The notes beneath the pieces were generated by a model. It did not search any database. It was not told the origin of the DNA and saw nothing but the letters and a program-made list of their open reading frames with translations. A stretch of 64,000 nt of DNA from CAVUXJ01 sp963814975 (GTDB lineage: Bacteria; Acidobacteriota; Vicinamibacteria; Vicinamibacterales; CAVVIG01), in contig CAWFFB010000014.1 in the NCBI GenBank assembly GCA_963814975.1, positions 550,043 to 614,042 on the forward strand. Direction: 5' to 3'. Numbering within the stretch: the stretch's first letter is position 1; each line of letters opens with the position of its first letter. A program made the position numbers and the translations under genes. Shown here piece after piece: positions 28,390 through 38,287 of this stretch.

Positions 28390-29997
28390 TCACCGCGAAA
28401 AGAGCACCCCCGGCGAGAGCTTCCACTCTGGATCGATCGCACGCTTCACGGCGCGCATCTCTTCGATGCCTGACTCGCCGTAGAGCGCCCGAAGAAGCTG
28501 CTGCTTTACCGGATTGCGCCCGACTCCGTGTTCGGCAAGCGGCGCCCCTCCAAGCCTCATGACTTCGCGTCCGAACTCCAGAATGGCGGCCTTGCCGGAT
28601 TCGACGTCCGCGACCGATCGCGGGATCACGTTCGGGTGGACGTTGCCATCCGAGATATGACCCCAGACCGCTCCATCGAGGCCACGGCGGCGAAACTCGG
28701 CGTCGTAGAAGTCGAGCAACGTGTCGAGCTGGTCGAACGGCACGATCATGTCGGCCGCGGTCTTGTCGATGCGTGAGTCGATCGTGTGCTTCGCGCGGGC
28801 CACTCGCGCGTTCACCGCGGCCGGGACCCCCTCCCGCAACGCCAGTAATTGGTCCTGGCGCACGCGGTTGCCCGGCACCGCGATGTCCACCTGGTCGAGC
28901 ACCCCGGCCTCGGCCAGCATGAGGCAGAACCGACGGAGCGGCGTGTCGCGGGCGCCGGGGTCGCGGAGCCGGCCGATTTCGTCAAACGCCCGCTCGGCGC
29001 TCATGTCCGGTGAAAGGTCGAGCGTGACCAGGAGGGCGATGGTGGCCTCGGATGGCAGTGTGACGCCGTTCGCGCGGTCCAGCCCGTCTTCCCGGAGCAG
29101 CGCGAGGCAGCGCGCGTCCATGTGCTCAATGGCCGAGACGTCGACACCGTTCGGATCCCGGCTGAGCCGCGTCGCGATGGCTTCGTCTCGGAGCCGACGC
29201 ACGAATGCGAACGCCTCCCGCCGGTCTGTGAAGGGCACCAGGGCGAGACACTGCGCGGGCCGCTCGGGCAGGACGCGGAGCGTGACCGCGGTCACCACGC
29301 CCAGGGTGCCTTCCGAACCGATGAACAGATCGATGAGATCCATGTCTGGGGCGGCGAAGTAGCCGGCCGACAATTTCGGCAGTGCGGGCATGCGGTAGCG
29401 CGGGACGACCATATGAATCGTGCGGTCCGCCAGGTACAGCTCGAAGCACCTCCCCGCGCCGGCTCGAGTGGCGCCCCGCTCGATGTCCAGCACGTCTCCC
29501 GTTGGCAGGACAACGGTCAGGGCGGACACCCAGTCGCGGGTCGTGCCGTACTTGAAGGTGGCAGCTCCGGCGGCGTTGGTCGCCACCGTACCGCCGACGA
29601 AGGCGCCCGTGAACGTAGGGAAGGGCGGATACGCCCGGCCCACACGCCGCAATGCATTGTCGAGCGCGGCGATCGTGACGCCTGCCTGGACGCGCACGCG
29701 GTCCAGACCGATGAATTCGATGAAGTTCATCCGCGCCGTGCTGAGCAGCGTCTCGCCCATCGGGGTCGCCCCGCCGGTGAGTGAGGACTGCGCGCCGATC
29801 GGCAGGACCGCGGCTGACCCGCGCAGCACGGCCGCGACCTCGGCCTCGCTGGACGGCGCGAACAGCTCGGCGGCATGGCCCCCGGAGAAATGCGCGGCAT
29901 CGTCGAGGTGCGAGGCGAGGATGTCGGGGTCGCGGACGCGTTCGGCCGGACCAGGGTCGCCCATCGGAGGCCGCGCACGCAGGGAATGCCCCGGCAC
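28390..29997 (-). CDS. FAD-linked oxidase (GlcD / D-lactate dehydrogenase type)
   Basis: An intact 535-residue flavoprotein. Residues 45-230 are the PCMH-type FAD-binding domain: VLPIGAQSSLTGGATPMGET, VRVQAGVTIAALDNAL, PFPTFTGAFVGGTVATNAAG, KYGTTRDWV and IGSEGTLGVVTAVTLRVLPE. The C-terminal FAD-oxidase domain includes DKTAADMIVPFDQL and AVWGHISDGNVHPNVI, with the catalytic-site His residues, and LAEHGVGRNPVKQQLL. Such enzymes oxidise 2-hydroxy acids such as glycolate or D-lactate and pass electrons to quinone. GTG start, with a TAATAT box six bases upstream. Divergent from argH, 45 bases apart. Confidence 0.9.
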   Translation of the reverse strand: MPGHSLRARPPMGDPGPAERVRDPDILASHLDDAAHFSGGHAAELFAPSSEAEVAAVLRGSAAVLPIGAQSSLTGGATPMGETLLSTARMNFIEFIGLDRVRVQAGVTIAALDNALRRVGRAYPPFPTFTGAFVGGTVATNAAGAATFKYGTTRDWVSALTVVLPTGDVLDIERGATRAGAGRCFELYLADRTIHMVVPRYRMPALPKLSAGYFAAPDMDLIDLFIGSEGTLGVVTAVTLRVLPERPAQCLALVPFTDRREAFAFVRRLRDEAIATRLSRDPNGVDVSAIEHMDARCLALLREDGLDRANGVTLPSEATIALLVTLDLSPDMSAERAFDEIGRLRDPGARDTPLRRFCLMLAEAGVLDQVDIAVPGNRVRQDQLLALREGVPAAVNARVARAKHTIDSRIDKTAADMIVPFDQLDTLLDFYDAEFRRRGLDGAVWGHISDGNVHPNVIPRSVADVESGKAAILEFGREVMRLGGAPLAEHGVGRNPVKQQLLRALYGESGIEEMRAVKRAIDPEWKLSPGVLFSR

Positions 29998-30003
29998 GGC
30001 ACT

Positions 30004-30009
30004 ATATTA
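30004..30009 (-). promoter_or_regulatory. Putative -10 element (TAATAT) for leaderless FAD-linked oxidase gene
   Basis: On the minus strand TAATAT is followed by six bases and the GTG at 29997. On the plus strand of the same 45-base gap, TATACT lies ten bases before the argH ATG, so this short region probably drives both genes. Confidence 0.5.
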
Positions 30010-30042
30010 GTCGCGCGGGGAGTCGATATACTTCCTCGCAGC

Positions 30043-31540
30043 ATGCGCTTCGCTCCGGAGTACGTCGCACACGTCCTCAATCCACACTTCGAAGACGCGA
30101 AGCATGAGTTCCTCCCGCCTCTACTCTCGATTCACTACGCCCATCTCGTCATGCTGGCGGCTACGGACATCGTGTCACCGGCCGATGCGAAGGCGCTGCG
30201 CTCCGGACTCGATGCGGTCTGCCAGGCCGATATCCGCGGCGTCGCCTACGATGGCAGCTGCGAGGATCTGTTCTATTACGTCGATCGGCTCCTGATCGAG
30301 GCGTGCGGCGAAGACGTCGGGGGGCGCCTGCACACCGCGAGAAGCCGGAACGACATCGACATGACGATGTACCGGATGCGGCAGCGGGAGCTCATCCTTG
30401 GACTGATGGCCGCCAGCCTTCGATCTGCGCCGATCGCTGCTCGACCTCGCGGGCCGTCATCGCGACACCGTGTTCGCCGTCCATACGCACACGCAGCGCG
30501 CTCAGCCGACGACCGTGGCGCACTATCTGCTGGCCGGGATCGAGCAGTTGGAGCGGGACGGCGCACGACTGAGAAGCGCCTTTGAGCGTACGAACCGCTG
30601 TCCCTTGGGAGCCTGCGCGATCACCGGCACCGGATTCCCCATCGATCGGCAGCTCACCGCCGATCTCCTCGGCTTCTCCGGCGCGACGGGAAACACCTAC
30701 GGCAGCATCGCGACGGTCGACTACCTCCTCGAAAGCGTGGCGGCAGCCGGGGTGCTGGTGGTGGGACTTGGGCGTATCGCCCAGGATTTCCTGCTGTGGT
30801 CGACGGCCGAGTTCGACTATCTGCGGCTCGGGGACGGCTTCGTCCAGTGCAGCAGCATCATGCCGCAGAAGCGCAATCCGGTCGCTCTGGAGCACGTGCG
30901 GGCCATCGGCAGCAAGGCGCTGGGACAGAGTCAGGCGATCGTCACAAGCGTGCACAACACCCCGTTCGGTGACGTCGTGGATACCGAAGACGACTTGCAG
31001 CCGTTGGTCTTCTCGATGTTCCGCGACGCCACCCGCGCGGTGAACCTGATGGCCGCCGCGTCGGCGACCGCCGAATTCGACGCCGATCGGCTCGAGGCCC
31101 GGGCGGCTGATGGCTGGACCACGCTCACCGAGCTGGCCGATGCGCTGGTGCGCGATCACGGCGTGCCCTTCCGGACGGCGCATCGGATTGTCGCGCGTCT
31201 GGTGCCGGCTGAACGGCGCCGGTTGCCGGGACAGGATCAGGCCGCGAACGGCGAGAGCGAAGGGGCGCCGCGCCCGCTTGCCGAGCGCCTCGCCGAGGTG
31301 TCTGCCGAGATGCTGGGATCGCCGCTGAACTACTCGGAGGCGGCGCTCGCCGAGATTCTGAGCCCCGCGCATTTTGTCCGCGTCCGGAAGACGCCGGGCG
31401 GGCCCGCGCCCGAAGAAACCGCGCAGGCCGTGTCGCTCTCGCTCGCCGAGCTCGAGGCCGATCGGTCCTGGTGGACGAACACGACACGAGGCTTGACCGA
31501 GTCCGAACGTCGCCTCGGGGAACGAGCAGCGGCTCTTTGA
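30043..31540 (+). CDS. argH: Argininosuccinate lyase (one frameshift)
   Basis: About 498 residues of the fumarase/aspartase superfamily. Seen: HEFLPPLLSIHYAHLVML, EDLFYYVDRLLIEACGED, GGRLHTARSRNDIDMTMYR (substrate-binding Ser/Arg/Asn), then after a break at about 30415 VHTHTQRAQPTTVAHYLLAG with the catalytic His, SFSGATGNTYGS-like region and the signature SSIMPQKRNPVALEHVR. It cleaves argininosuccinate to arginine and fumarate, the last step of arginine synthesis. Some relatives act on other substrates, and no other arg gene lies in the window, so lyase specificity is inferred. The single break needs removal of one base. Confidence 0.88.
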
Positions 31541-31560
31541 AGGCGCAATCACTACGACGC

Positions 31561-31638
31561 CAGTCTCAGGACAGGTCCGAAGCCTCAGGCGTGAAGTCTC
31601 ATCGCATTGAGGCTTGAGAGTTGAGCCTTGAGACTTTC
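31561..31638. repeat. CTCAAG/CTTGAG word-repeat spacer
   Basis: A chain of near-copies between argH and a small membrane-protein gene: gaagcctcaggcgtgaagtc, then cattgaggcttgagagttga and gccttgagac. It shares the word family of the 28.2 kb and 63.4 kb spacers. Confidence 0.65.
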
Positions 31639-31660
31639 CGCGCTAGGAAGGGAAGTACGC

Positions 31661-31777
31661 GTGACAGATGCGGACAACGACGCGCCTCAAGTAGCCACGT
31701 ACCTCAGCATCCTTGCCCTCGAAGTGGCGATCATCCTGCTGCTGTGGGTACTCGATCGGGTGTACGGGTGGCACTGA
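31661..31777 (+). CDS. Putative 38-residue single-helix membrane protein
   Basis: A GTG start at 31661 preceded by AGGAAGGGA at good spacing. The frame encodes a short polar N-terminus (MTDADNDAPQVATY), one hydrophobic helix (LSILALEVAIILLLWVLDRV) and YGWH before the stop. The ribosome binding site and the clean topology argue for a real gene. Its last 47 bases overlap the 3' end of the convergent symporter gene. Family unknown. Confidence 0.5.
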   Translation: MTDADNDAPQVATYLSILALEVAIILLLWVLDRVYGWH

Positions 31778-33441
31778 GCGCCAGTCCCACCACGAACACG
31801 ACAAACGCGCCGATCACGTTGTGCCAGAGAAACGACACCTCCGGCCTCCCGAACGCCACCGCGGCGACCACGCTCATCCCCACGATCAGGCCGACGAACG
31901 CCCCGGTGCCCGTCGCGCGCCGCGTCAGAATCGCCAGCATGAAGACGCCGAGAATCGATCCATAGAAGAACGAGCCGAACCGGTTCACGACCTCGATGAG
32001 CGATCCAAGGGTGCTCGCGTAGACGGCGACCACGGTGGCGAACAACCCCCAGAACGCGGTCGCCAGCTTCGAGACGCGGAGATAGTGCTCATCCGGCGCG
32101 CCCTGATGGTAGAGGCGCTGGTAAATATCGATGACACTCGCTGTCGCCAGCGAGTTGAGCTCGGCCGCGATGGTGTCGGTCGCTGCTGTAATGATCGCCG
32201 CAATCCACAGTCCCACGAGGCCGATCGGCAGCGCCGTGACGATGAAGGTGGGAAACACATAGTTCACGTCCGTGTAGCTCGCGTCGCCGGTCGTCTGCCG
32301 CACCATGCCAGAGGCGCGCGCGCGAATCGCGGCGACCGCGGCGTCGCGGGTGCGGATGGCCTCCGCGGCCCGCGCCTCCGTCCCGGCGTCTCCCGATCGG
32401 CGCGCGAGCACCAGTTGGCTCGCCGCCTGCCGGCGTGCGTCGAATGCCAGCCTGAACTCCTCCTCGAGCGCATCGTATTCCGCCGCCCGGCCGCTGGCGC
32501 GGACCGTCTGCTCGTGAACACGGTTGAACAGCATCGGAGGCCGCTGGAACAGGTAGAACGTGAACGTCAAGACGCCGACCATCAGCACCAGGAGCTGCAG
32601 CGGAATCTTCCAGTAGGCGCTCATCATCAGCGAGGATCGTCCCTCGTTCACCGACTTGGCAGTCAGATACCGCTGAACCTGGCTCTGGTCGCAGCCGAAG
32701 TACGAGAGCATCAGAAACAGCCCGCCGAGCAGTCCCGACCAGACCGTGTAGGTTTCGTTCAGCGTGAACCGGAAGTCGAGCGCATCGAGCCGGCCGGTCG
32801 CGCCGGCAAGGCGCAAGGCATCGGTCAGACCCACCTCCCGGGGTAGTCCCAGAAGCAGCACGACGCCGGCGGCGACGAGGACAAAGACCGTCAGAGCCCA
32901 TCACCTTGACGTCGGTCCACGTCACCGCCTGCACGCCTCCGAAGATCGTGTAGATGACGGCGGGCACCGCAATCAGCAGGGCCGTGAGCGTCACGTTCCA
33001 CCCGAGAACGACCGACAGGACAACCGCCGGCGCGGCGACTACGGCGCCGCAGGCCATGCCGCGCGACAGGAGAAACAGCAGGCTGGTGAGCGTCCGTGTC
33101 TTGAGGTCGAAGCGCCGTTCCAGGTACTCGTACGCGGTGAAGACGCCCGCCCTGTAGAAGAACGGTACGACCGTCAGCGACAGGATGATCATCGCGAGCG
33201 GGAGGCCGAAATAGAACTGGACGAAGCGCAGGCCGTCGGTATAGCCCTGCCCGGTCGTTCCCACGAGCGTAATCGCGCTCAACTGGGTGGCCATGACCGA
33301 CAGTCCGACCGCCCACCAGGGAAGGCTGCGGTTCGCGAGGAAATAGGAACGGGTCGTCCGCTCGAGCCGGGTGCGCTTGACGCCGTCGAATACGAGCCAC
33401 GCAATGTAGGTGGCGACGATGGCCCAGTCCAGGGCGTGCAT
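31731..33441 (-). CDS. Sodium/solute symporter (SSS family), one frameshift
   Basis: A polytopic membrane protein of about 570 residues. The first frame gives TRSYFLANRSLPWWAVGLSV, TQLSAITLVGTTGQGY, TAYEYLERRFDLKTRTL and AVIYTIFGGVQAVTWTDVK, all typical of the solute:sodium symporter family. One extra base near 32890 shifts the frame. The second frame has SYFGCDQSQVQRYLTAKSVN and AAIITAATDTIAAELNSLA, also family motifs. Between these (about 32250-32515) lies an unusual charged insert of some 85 residues (EEEFRLAFDARRQAASQLVL). Substrate unknown; candidates in the family are sugars, amino acids and sialic acid. Its 3' end overlaps the convergent small gene. Confidence 0.87.
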
Positions 33442-33495
33442 GACAGGTCAGTACGCTAATGGCCCGCAGTGTGCATCTCAGCTGGCGGAGGCACT

Positions 33496-33717
33496 ATGAA
33501 GCTCATCGGGATACTGCTGATTGTATTTGGGATTGTGGCGCTGGCCATCGGGGGCATCTCGTACATCGACCGCGACAAGGTGCTCGACATAGGCCCGCTG
33601 GAAGCGACGACGGAGACGCGGAAGACGATTCCGCTTTCTCCGATTGCCGGTATCGCCTCGATCGTCGCTGGTGTGGCGCTCGTCTCGGTTGGCGCGCGGC
33701 GGGGCATAAGAGCGTAG
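33496..33717 (+). CDS. Small two-helix membrane protein (DUF3185-like)
   Basis: 73 residues with two membrane helices, LIGILLIVFGIVALAIGGIS and IAGIASIVAGVALVSVGA, joined by a polar loop containing a short positively charged stretch (TTETRKTIPLSP). GGAG stands just upstream of the ATG. The arrangement matches small DUF3185-type proteins found in many proteobacteria and acidobacteria. No function is known. It is divergent from the symporter gene. Confidence 0.75.
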   Translation: MKLIGILLIVFGIVALAIGGISYIDRDKVLDIGPLEATTETRKTIPLSPIAGIASIVAGVALVSVGARRGIRA

Positions 33718-33752
33718 CCCGTTTCCAGACCCGCGAGGCGCTCTCCCCCGTC

Positions 33753-35199
33753 TTACCGCGCGGAAGGGGGCGCGAACACCTCGTCGAGCGGCACCTCTTT
33801 GATCGGGCCGAGATTCAAGGCCCGGACGCCTGGCTCGATCGCCTTGCGGTCGCCGACCACCACCACCGCAAAGCGATCGGGCTGGATGTATTTCCGCGCC
33901 ACCCGCTGCACATCCGCGGCAGTCACGGCCTGAATGTTCTGCACGTAGGTCGAGAAGTAGTCATCGGGCAGGCGATACACGAGCACCGCCTCGAGGCGGG
34001 CCGAAATATCGCTGGAGGTCTCGAAGCCGCCCGGAAAACGCAAGGCGATGTAGTTTTTCGCTCTCGCGAGCTCATCGGCGGGGACGGGCTGAAGGATGCC
34101 GTTCAGCTCGTTGAAGAACTCCTGCAGCGATTCTTTCGTCTTGTCCGTCTGCACGCCGGCCGCGGCTGAGAAGGGTCCGACGAACCTGCGCATGTCGAAC
34201 GTCGAACCCGCGCCGTAGGTGTAACCGTGCTTCTCGCGCAGGTTGAGATTCAGCCGCGAGCTGAACGACCCTCCGAGCACGGTATTCATCACTTGAATTG
34301 GGAGAGTAATCGGGCGTCGCGCGGGGCGCGCCGACCGCACCGATACGAATCTGCGTTTGCGGCGCGTTCGGCTTGTCGACGAGGTACACCTCGCGCCGGG
34401 CCGGCTGGGACGGGGCCGGCAGCACCGCGCGCGCGACAGCAGGCCCCTGCGGCCTCCACGCGCCGAATTGCGATTCGATGAGCGGCAAAACGCTGGCGGC
34501 CGTGACGTCGCCGACGACGAGCAGCGCCGCATTGTCCGGCCGGAAAGCCGACAGGTAGAACACCCGGAGGTCGTCCTGGGTGAAGACCTTGATCGTGTCG
34601 GCGGTGCCGATCGTCGAGGTGCCGTAGCGATGCGACGGCCCGAAGATCGTGCGCGAGAAGGCCATCGACGCAATCGTCGGCGGGTCGTCGCGCGCCTGCA
34701 GGAGGCCGACCAGCCGCTGCTGGCGAAGCCGCTCGAGTTCCTCTTTCGGGAACGTCGGCCTGAGCGCGACGTCGGCCATGATCGGCAGCGCCTCGGCGAG
34801 CCGCCCGACCGGGACGTGCAGGCGCACCGCAGCCGAGTCGAAGCTGCTCGACGCGGACAGATCGGCGCCGAGAAAATCGATGGCGTCCGCGATCTCCAGC
34901 GACGTGCGCGATCCCGCGCCTTCGGTCAGCATCGCGGCCGTCAGGCTGGCAAGGCCGTATTTGCCCGCCGGGTCGTCTCCAGAGCCGCTCATGATGACGA
35001 GGTTCACCTGCGCCACCGGCACGTCGTGAAGCTCGACGAGCCAGACGGGCAGACCGTTGCTCAGTTGGCGTTTTTGAACGGCCGGCAGTTGCAGCGCCGG
35101 GGCGGGTCCCGGCGCCGGCGGCCTGCTGCGGTCCGGCGACTGCGCAGCGAGCGTCGCCGTGGCCATCAGGAGAGCAATGACGAGGGCGCGTCGATTCAT
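33753..35199 (-). CDS. M16 family zinc peptidase homologue lacking the HxxEH motif (one frameshift)
   Basis: About 480 residues with a signal peptide (MNRRALVIALLMATATLAAQ). The M16 fold is clear: KRQLSNGLPVWLVELHDVPV, GDDPAGKYGLASLTAAMLTE, IDFLGADLSASSSFDSAAVR and, after a break near 34305, GGSFSSRLNLNLREKHGYTY, which is the Arg/Tyr motif of M16 C-domains. At the position of the catalytic HxxEH the sequence reads GLASLTAAM, so this subunit cannot bind zinc and is probably the non-catalytic partner of the downstream-listed M16 peptidase, as in two-subunit M16B enzymes. The two genes are 77 bases apart in the same direction. One base too many explains the break. Confidence 0.87.
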
Positions 35200-35276
35200 A
35201 GTAGGAGCTCTCAGCACGAAGTCACGAAGCACAGCGAGGGGCTTGCTGCCGCATCGCGTCATTCATCGAACGTGTG

Positions 35277-36617
35277 TCATTTCTCCGGCACAACGGTCAG
35301 CTCGACGCGCCGGTCCGCAGGCAGGAAGGCCGACGCGGCCGCCCTCACATCTGACGGCGAAATCGCGCGGTACCGGGCGAGATCCTCATTGAACCAGTCG
35401 GGATCGCGAGTGAAGGTGTAATAGGCGTTCAGTTGCTCCGCCTTGCCGCGGTAGCCGCCGACGCGCTCCATCCTGCTGAAGAAGCTCGATTCGGTCTGAT
35501 TGATCGCGCGCTGCACCTCGTGTGCGGTCGGTCCCTCGCGCTGCAGCGTGGCGATTTCCTCGTCGATCACTTTCTGGAGCTCCTCGAGCGTATGGCCGGG
35601 CCGCGGCGTGGCTTCGATCAGGAAGTACGACGACAGCGCGCGAGAGGCCTGGTAGGCTTCGACGCTCTGCGCGATCTGCATCTCGTACACGAGGCGCTTG
35701 TACAGCCGTGAGTTCTTGCCGCCCGCCAGCACCGACGAGACCACGTCCAGGGTCGCATCGCCAGGCGCGTACATCCGCGGGGTGAGCCAGGCCAGATAGA
35801 GACGGGGGAGCTGCACCCGGTCGGTGATGGTTTTCTTCTGCACGCTGGTGAGCGCGACGCCCGGATTCGTCATCGGCTCTGGAGGCGGTCCCGGTGGTAT
35901 GTCGCCGAACCACTTCTCGACCAGCCTGCGCGTGGCTACCGGGTCGATGTCGCCGGCGACCACCAGGCTCGCGTTCGACGGTGAATAGTACCGCTTGAAG
36001 AACGCGACGACGTCGTCGTACGTCGCAGCGGTCAAATCGTCCATGTACCCGATCACCGGCCAGTGATAGGGGTGACCTTCGGGATACAGCATCTCTTCGA
36101 GCACGATCTCGGCAATGCCGTACGGCTGATTCTCGACGCTTTGCCGCCGCTCGTTCTTCACGACGTCGCGCTGCGCGTCGACGGTCATCGGGGTCATCGT
36201 ATCGAGCAGGTAACCCATGCGATCGGACTCGAGGAAGAGGGCGAGCTCGAGCGCGTTCGACGGCACGTCGATGTAGTAGTTCGTGCGGTCGTTCGTCGTC
36301 GAACCATTGTTCTGGCCGCCGACGCTCTCGAGCAACGTGTCGAACTCGCCCGGCTTGACGTGTCCGGAGCCCATGAACATCAGGTGTTCGAACAGATGCG
36401 CGAAGCCAGTGCGCCCCGGGCGCTCGTTCGCGGATCCGACGTGATACCAGATGTTCACGCTGACAATCGGCACGCTGTGATCCTCGTGGAGGATCACGTG
36501 CAGACCGTTGCGGAGCGTGAAGGACGAGTACTGGATCTCCAGTGGCGCGGGCGTCTGGGCCGGTGCCGGCGCCGCGAGCGCGAGGCAGGAGGCGAGGAAC
36601 AGGGCTGCGCGTCTCAT
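35277..36617 (-). CDS. M16 family zinc peptidase, catalytic subunit
   Basis: An intact 446-residue exported protein (signal MRRAALFLASCLALAAPAPA). The N-domain has the inverted zinc motif HLFEH in TGFAHLFEHLMFMGSGHV, with the further Glu in DVVKNERRQSVENQPYG. The C-domain includes VQLPRLYLAWLTPRMYAPG and VLAGGKNSRLYKRLVYEM. M16B peptidases degrade short peptides in the periplasm. It precedes the non-catalytic homologue in the same transcript direction, so the two probably form a heterodimer. A TAGAAT box lies six bases before the ATG. Confidence 0.92.
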   Translation of the reverse strand: MRRAALFLASCLALAAPAPAQTPAPLEIQYSSFTLRNGLHVILHEDHSVPIVSVNIWYHVGSANERPGRTGFAHLFEHLMFMGSGHVKPGEFDTLLESVGGQNNGSTTNDRTNYYIDVPSNALELALFLESDRMGYLLDTMTPMTVDAQRDVVKNERRQSVENQPYGIAEIVLEEMLYPEGHPYHWPVIGYMDDLTAATYDDVVAFFKRYYSPSNASLVVAGDIDPVATRRLVEKWFGDIPPGPPPEPMTNPGVALTSVQKKTITDRVQLPRLYLAWLTPRMYAPGDATLDVVSSVLAGGKNSRLYKRLVYEMQIAQSVEAYQASRALSSYFLIEATPRPGHTLEELQKVIDEEIATLQREGPTAHEVQRAINQTESSFFSRMERVGGYRGKAEQLNAYYTFTRDPDWFNEDLARYRAISPSDVRAAASAFLPADRRVELTVVPEK

Positions 36618-36623
36618 ACAAGG

Positions 36624-36629
36624 ATTCTA
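36624..36629 (-). promoter_or_regulatory. Putative -10 element (TAGAAT) for leaderless M16 peptidase operon
   Basis: On the minus strand TAGAAT is followed by six bases and the ATG at 36617. The gap to the divergent purE ATG is only 36 bases, so promoters of both genes must overlap. Confidence 0.5.
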
Positions 36630-36653
36630 CTGACTTTATGGTGAAATAGCGTC

Positions 36654-37145
36654 ATGGGAGACACGCGTCCGCTCGTGGGCGTCATCATGGGCAGCCGATC
36701 TGACTGGGACACCATGCGGGAGGCCGACGCGATCCTGACGGGGTTCGACGTCGCGCACGAGTGCCTGATTGTCTCGGCACATCGCACGCCGTCGTGGATG
36801 GCCGAGTACGCAAGCACAGCAGGGGAGCGCGGCCTGCAGGTGATCATTGCCGGCGCCGGGGGCGCAGCTCACCTGCCGGGCATGGTCGCCGCCCACACGC
36901 TGCTTCCGGTGATCGGCGTGCCGATCCAGAGCGCGGCGCTCAACGGCCTCGATTCGCTCCTGTCGATTGTTCAGATGCCCAAAGGCGTGCCGGTCGCGAC
37001 GGTGGCGATTGGCGCCCCGGGGGCGGCCAACGCGGGTCTGCTCGCGGTCGCCATCCTGGCGACGACGCGGCCCGACTTGCGAGCGAAGCTGCAGGCTTTC
37101 CGCGACGAGCACACGGCGAGCGTCCGCCGCGATCAGCTGACGTGA
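36654..37145 (+). CDS. purE: N5-carboxyaminoimidazole ribonucleotide mutase
   Basis: 163 residues, the normal length of class I PurE. Seen: VGVIMGSRSDWDTMREAD, IVSAHRTPSWMAEYA with the catalytic His, IIAGAGGAAHLPGMVAAHT and GVPIQSAALNGLDSLLSIVQMP. It moves the carboxylate of N5-CAIR to C4, giving CAIR in purine synthesis. Its stop overlaps the purK start (GTGA), so the two are co-translated. No ribosome binding site is visible upstream; a TATGGT hexamer lies eleven bases before the ATG. Confidence 0.95.
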   Translation: MGDTRPLVGVIMGSRSDWDTMREADAILTGFDVAHECLIVSAHRTPSWMAEYASTAGERGLQVIIAGAGGAAHLPGMVAAHTLLPVIGVPIQSAALNGLDSLLSIVQMPKGVPVATVAIGAPGAANAGLLAVAILATTRPDLRAKLQAFRDEHTASVRRDQLT

Positions 37146-38284
37146 TCCGGCCGGGCTCCACGATCGGCGTGCTGGGCGGCGGCCAGCTTGGCCGGATGTT
37201 CGCGATGGCCGCGCGCCGCTTGGGCTACCGCGTCCACACGCTCGCGCCCGAGCACGACACCCCCACAGGCCAGATCGCCGACGTCGAGGTTGAGGCCTCG
37301 TACGACGACCTCGATCGGGTTCGCGCGTTTGCGCGCGCCGTCGACGTCGTCACCTTCGAATTCGAAAACGTGCCCGCGGCGGCGGCCGCCGCCGCAGAGG
37401 AGCTCACGATTGTGCGGCCGAACGGCCTCGCGCTCCAGATCGCTCAGCATCGCATCCGCGAGAAGACGTTTCTGGCGCGGCTCGGGCTGCCCGTGACGCC
37501 GTTTGTCCAGGTGCAGAGCGCCGACGAGCTGGCCGAGGCCGTTGAACGTTTCGGCGGCCAGGCGGTGCTGAAGACGGCCGTGCTCGGGTACGACGGCAAG
37601 GGACAGACGCGGCTTACCGGCGAGGGCGATGTGGCCGGGGCGTGGCAGACGCTTGGAGGCGGCGAGGCGATCCTGGAGGCATGGGTCGATCTCGATCGCG
37701 AGCTGTCGGTGATTGGAGCCCGAGCGGTCGACGGTTCGTCCGTGTGCTTCGGTCCCATCGACAATGCACACCGGCATCACATCCTCGACGTGTCGTTCGC
37801 GCCCGCGCAAGTCACATCCCAGATGGCGGCCGAGGCGATCGAGGCGACACGGACGGTGATGGAAGCGCTCGAGTACATCGGTGTCCTATGCATCGAATTT
37901 TTTCTGACGCGCGACGGCCGGTTGCTGCTGAACGAGCTCGCGCCGCGGCCCCACAATTCCGGTCACCTGACCTTCGACGCCTGCCGGACGAGCCAGTTCG
38001 AACAGCAGGTCCGGGCGATCTGCGGGCTGCCGCTGGGATCGCCTGAGCTTCTACAGCCGGCCGCCATGGCGAACCTGCTGGGTGATTTATGGGCAGCGGG
38101 GGAGCCTGATTGGGCAGCCGCCCTTAGCCTGCCGGACGTCAAACTCCATCTGTACGGAAAGAGCACGCCACGTACTGGCCGAAAGATGGGCCACTTTACG
38201 GCGCTCGCCGCCACACCTGAAGCAGCCAAGCTGCGTGTCTTGGAGGCTCGCTCGGCCCTCACCCGTGAGGGCTCACGGCCCTAG
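37142..38284 (+). CDS. purK: 5-(carboxyamino)imidazole ribonucleotide synthase
   Basis: 380 residues starting with GTG overlapping the purE stop. The ATP-grasp fold is complete: TIGVLGGGQLGRMFAMAARR, VVTFEFENVPAAAAAAA, VLKTAVLGYDGKGQTRL, ILEAWVDLDRELSVIGARA, IGVLCIEFFLTRDGRLLLNE and PRPHNSGHLTFDACRTSQFE. It carboxylates AIR with bicarbonate and ATP to N5-CAIR, which PurE then uses. Both genes are intact, in contrast to many neighbours. Confidence 0.95.
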   Translation: MIRPGSTIGVLGGGQLGRMFAMAARRLGYRVHTLAPEHDTPTGQIADVEVEASYDDLDRVRAFARAVDVVTFEFENVPAAAAAAAEELTIVRPNGLALQIAQHRIREKTFLARLGLPVTPFVQVQSADELAEAVERFGGQAVLKTAVLGYDGKGQTRLTGEGDVAGAWQTLGGGEAILEAWVDLDRELSVIGARAVDGSSVCFGPIDNAHRHHILDVSFAPAQVTSQMAAEAIEATRTVMEALEYIGVLCIEFFLTRDGRLLLNELAPRPHNSGHLTFDACRTSQFEQQVRAICGLPLGSPELLQPAAMANLLGDLWAAGEPDWAAALSLPDVKLHLYGKSTPRTGRKMGHFTALAATPEAAKLRVLEARSALTREGSRP

Positions 38285-38287
38285 ATA

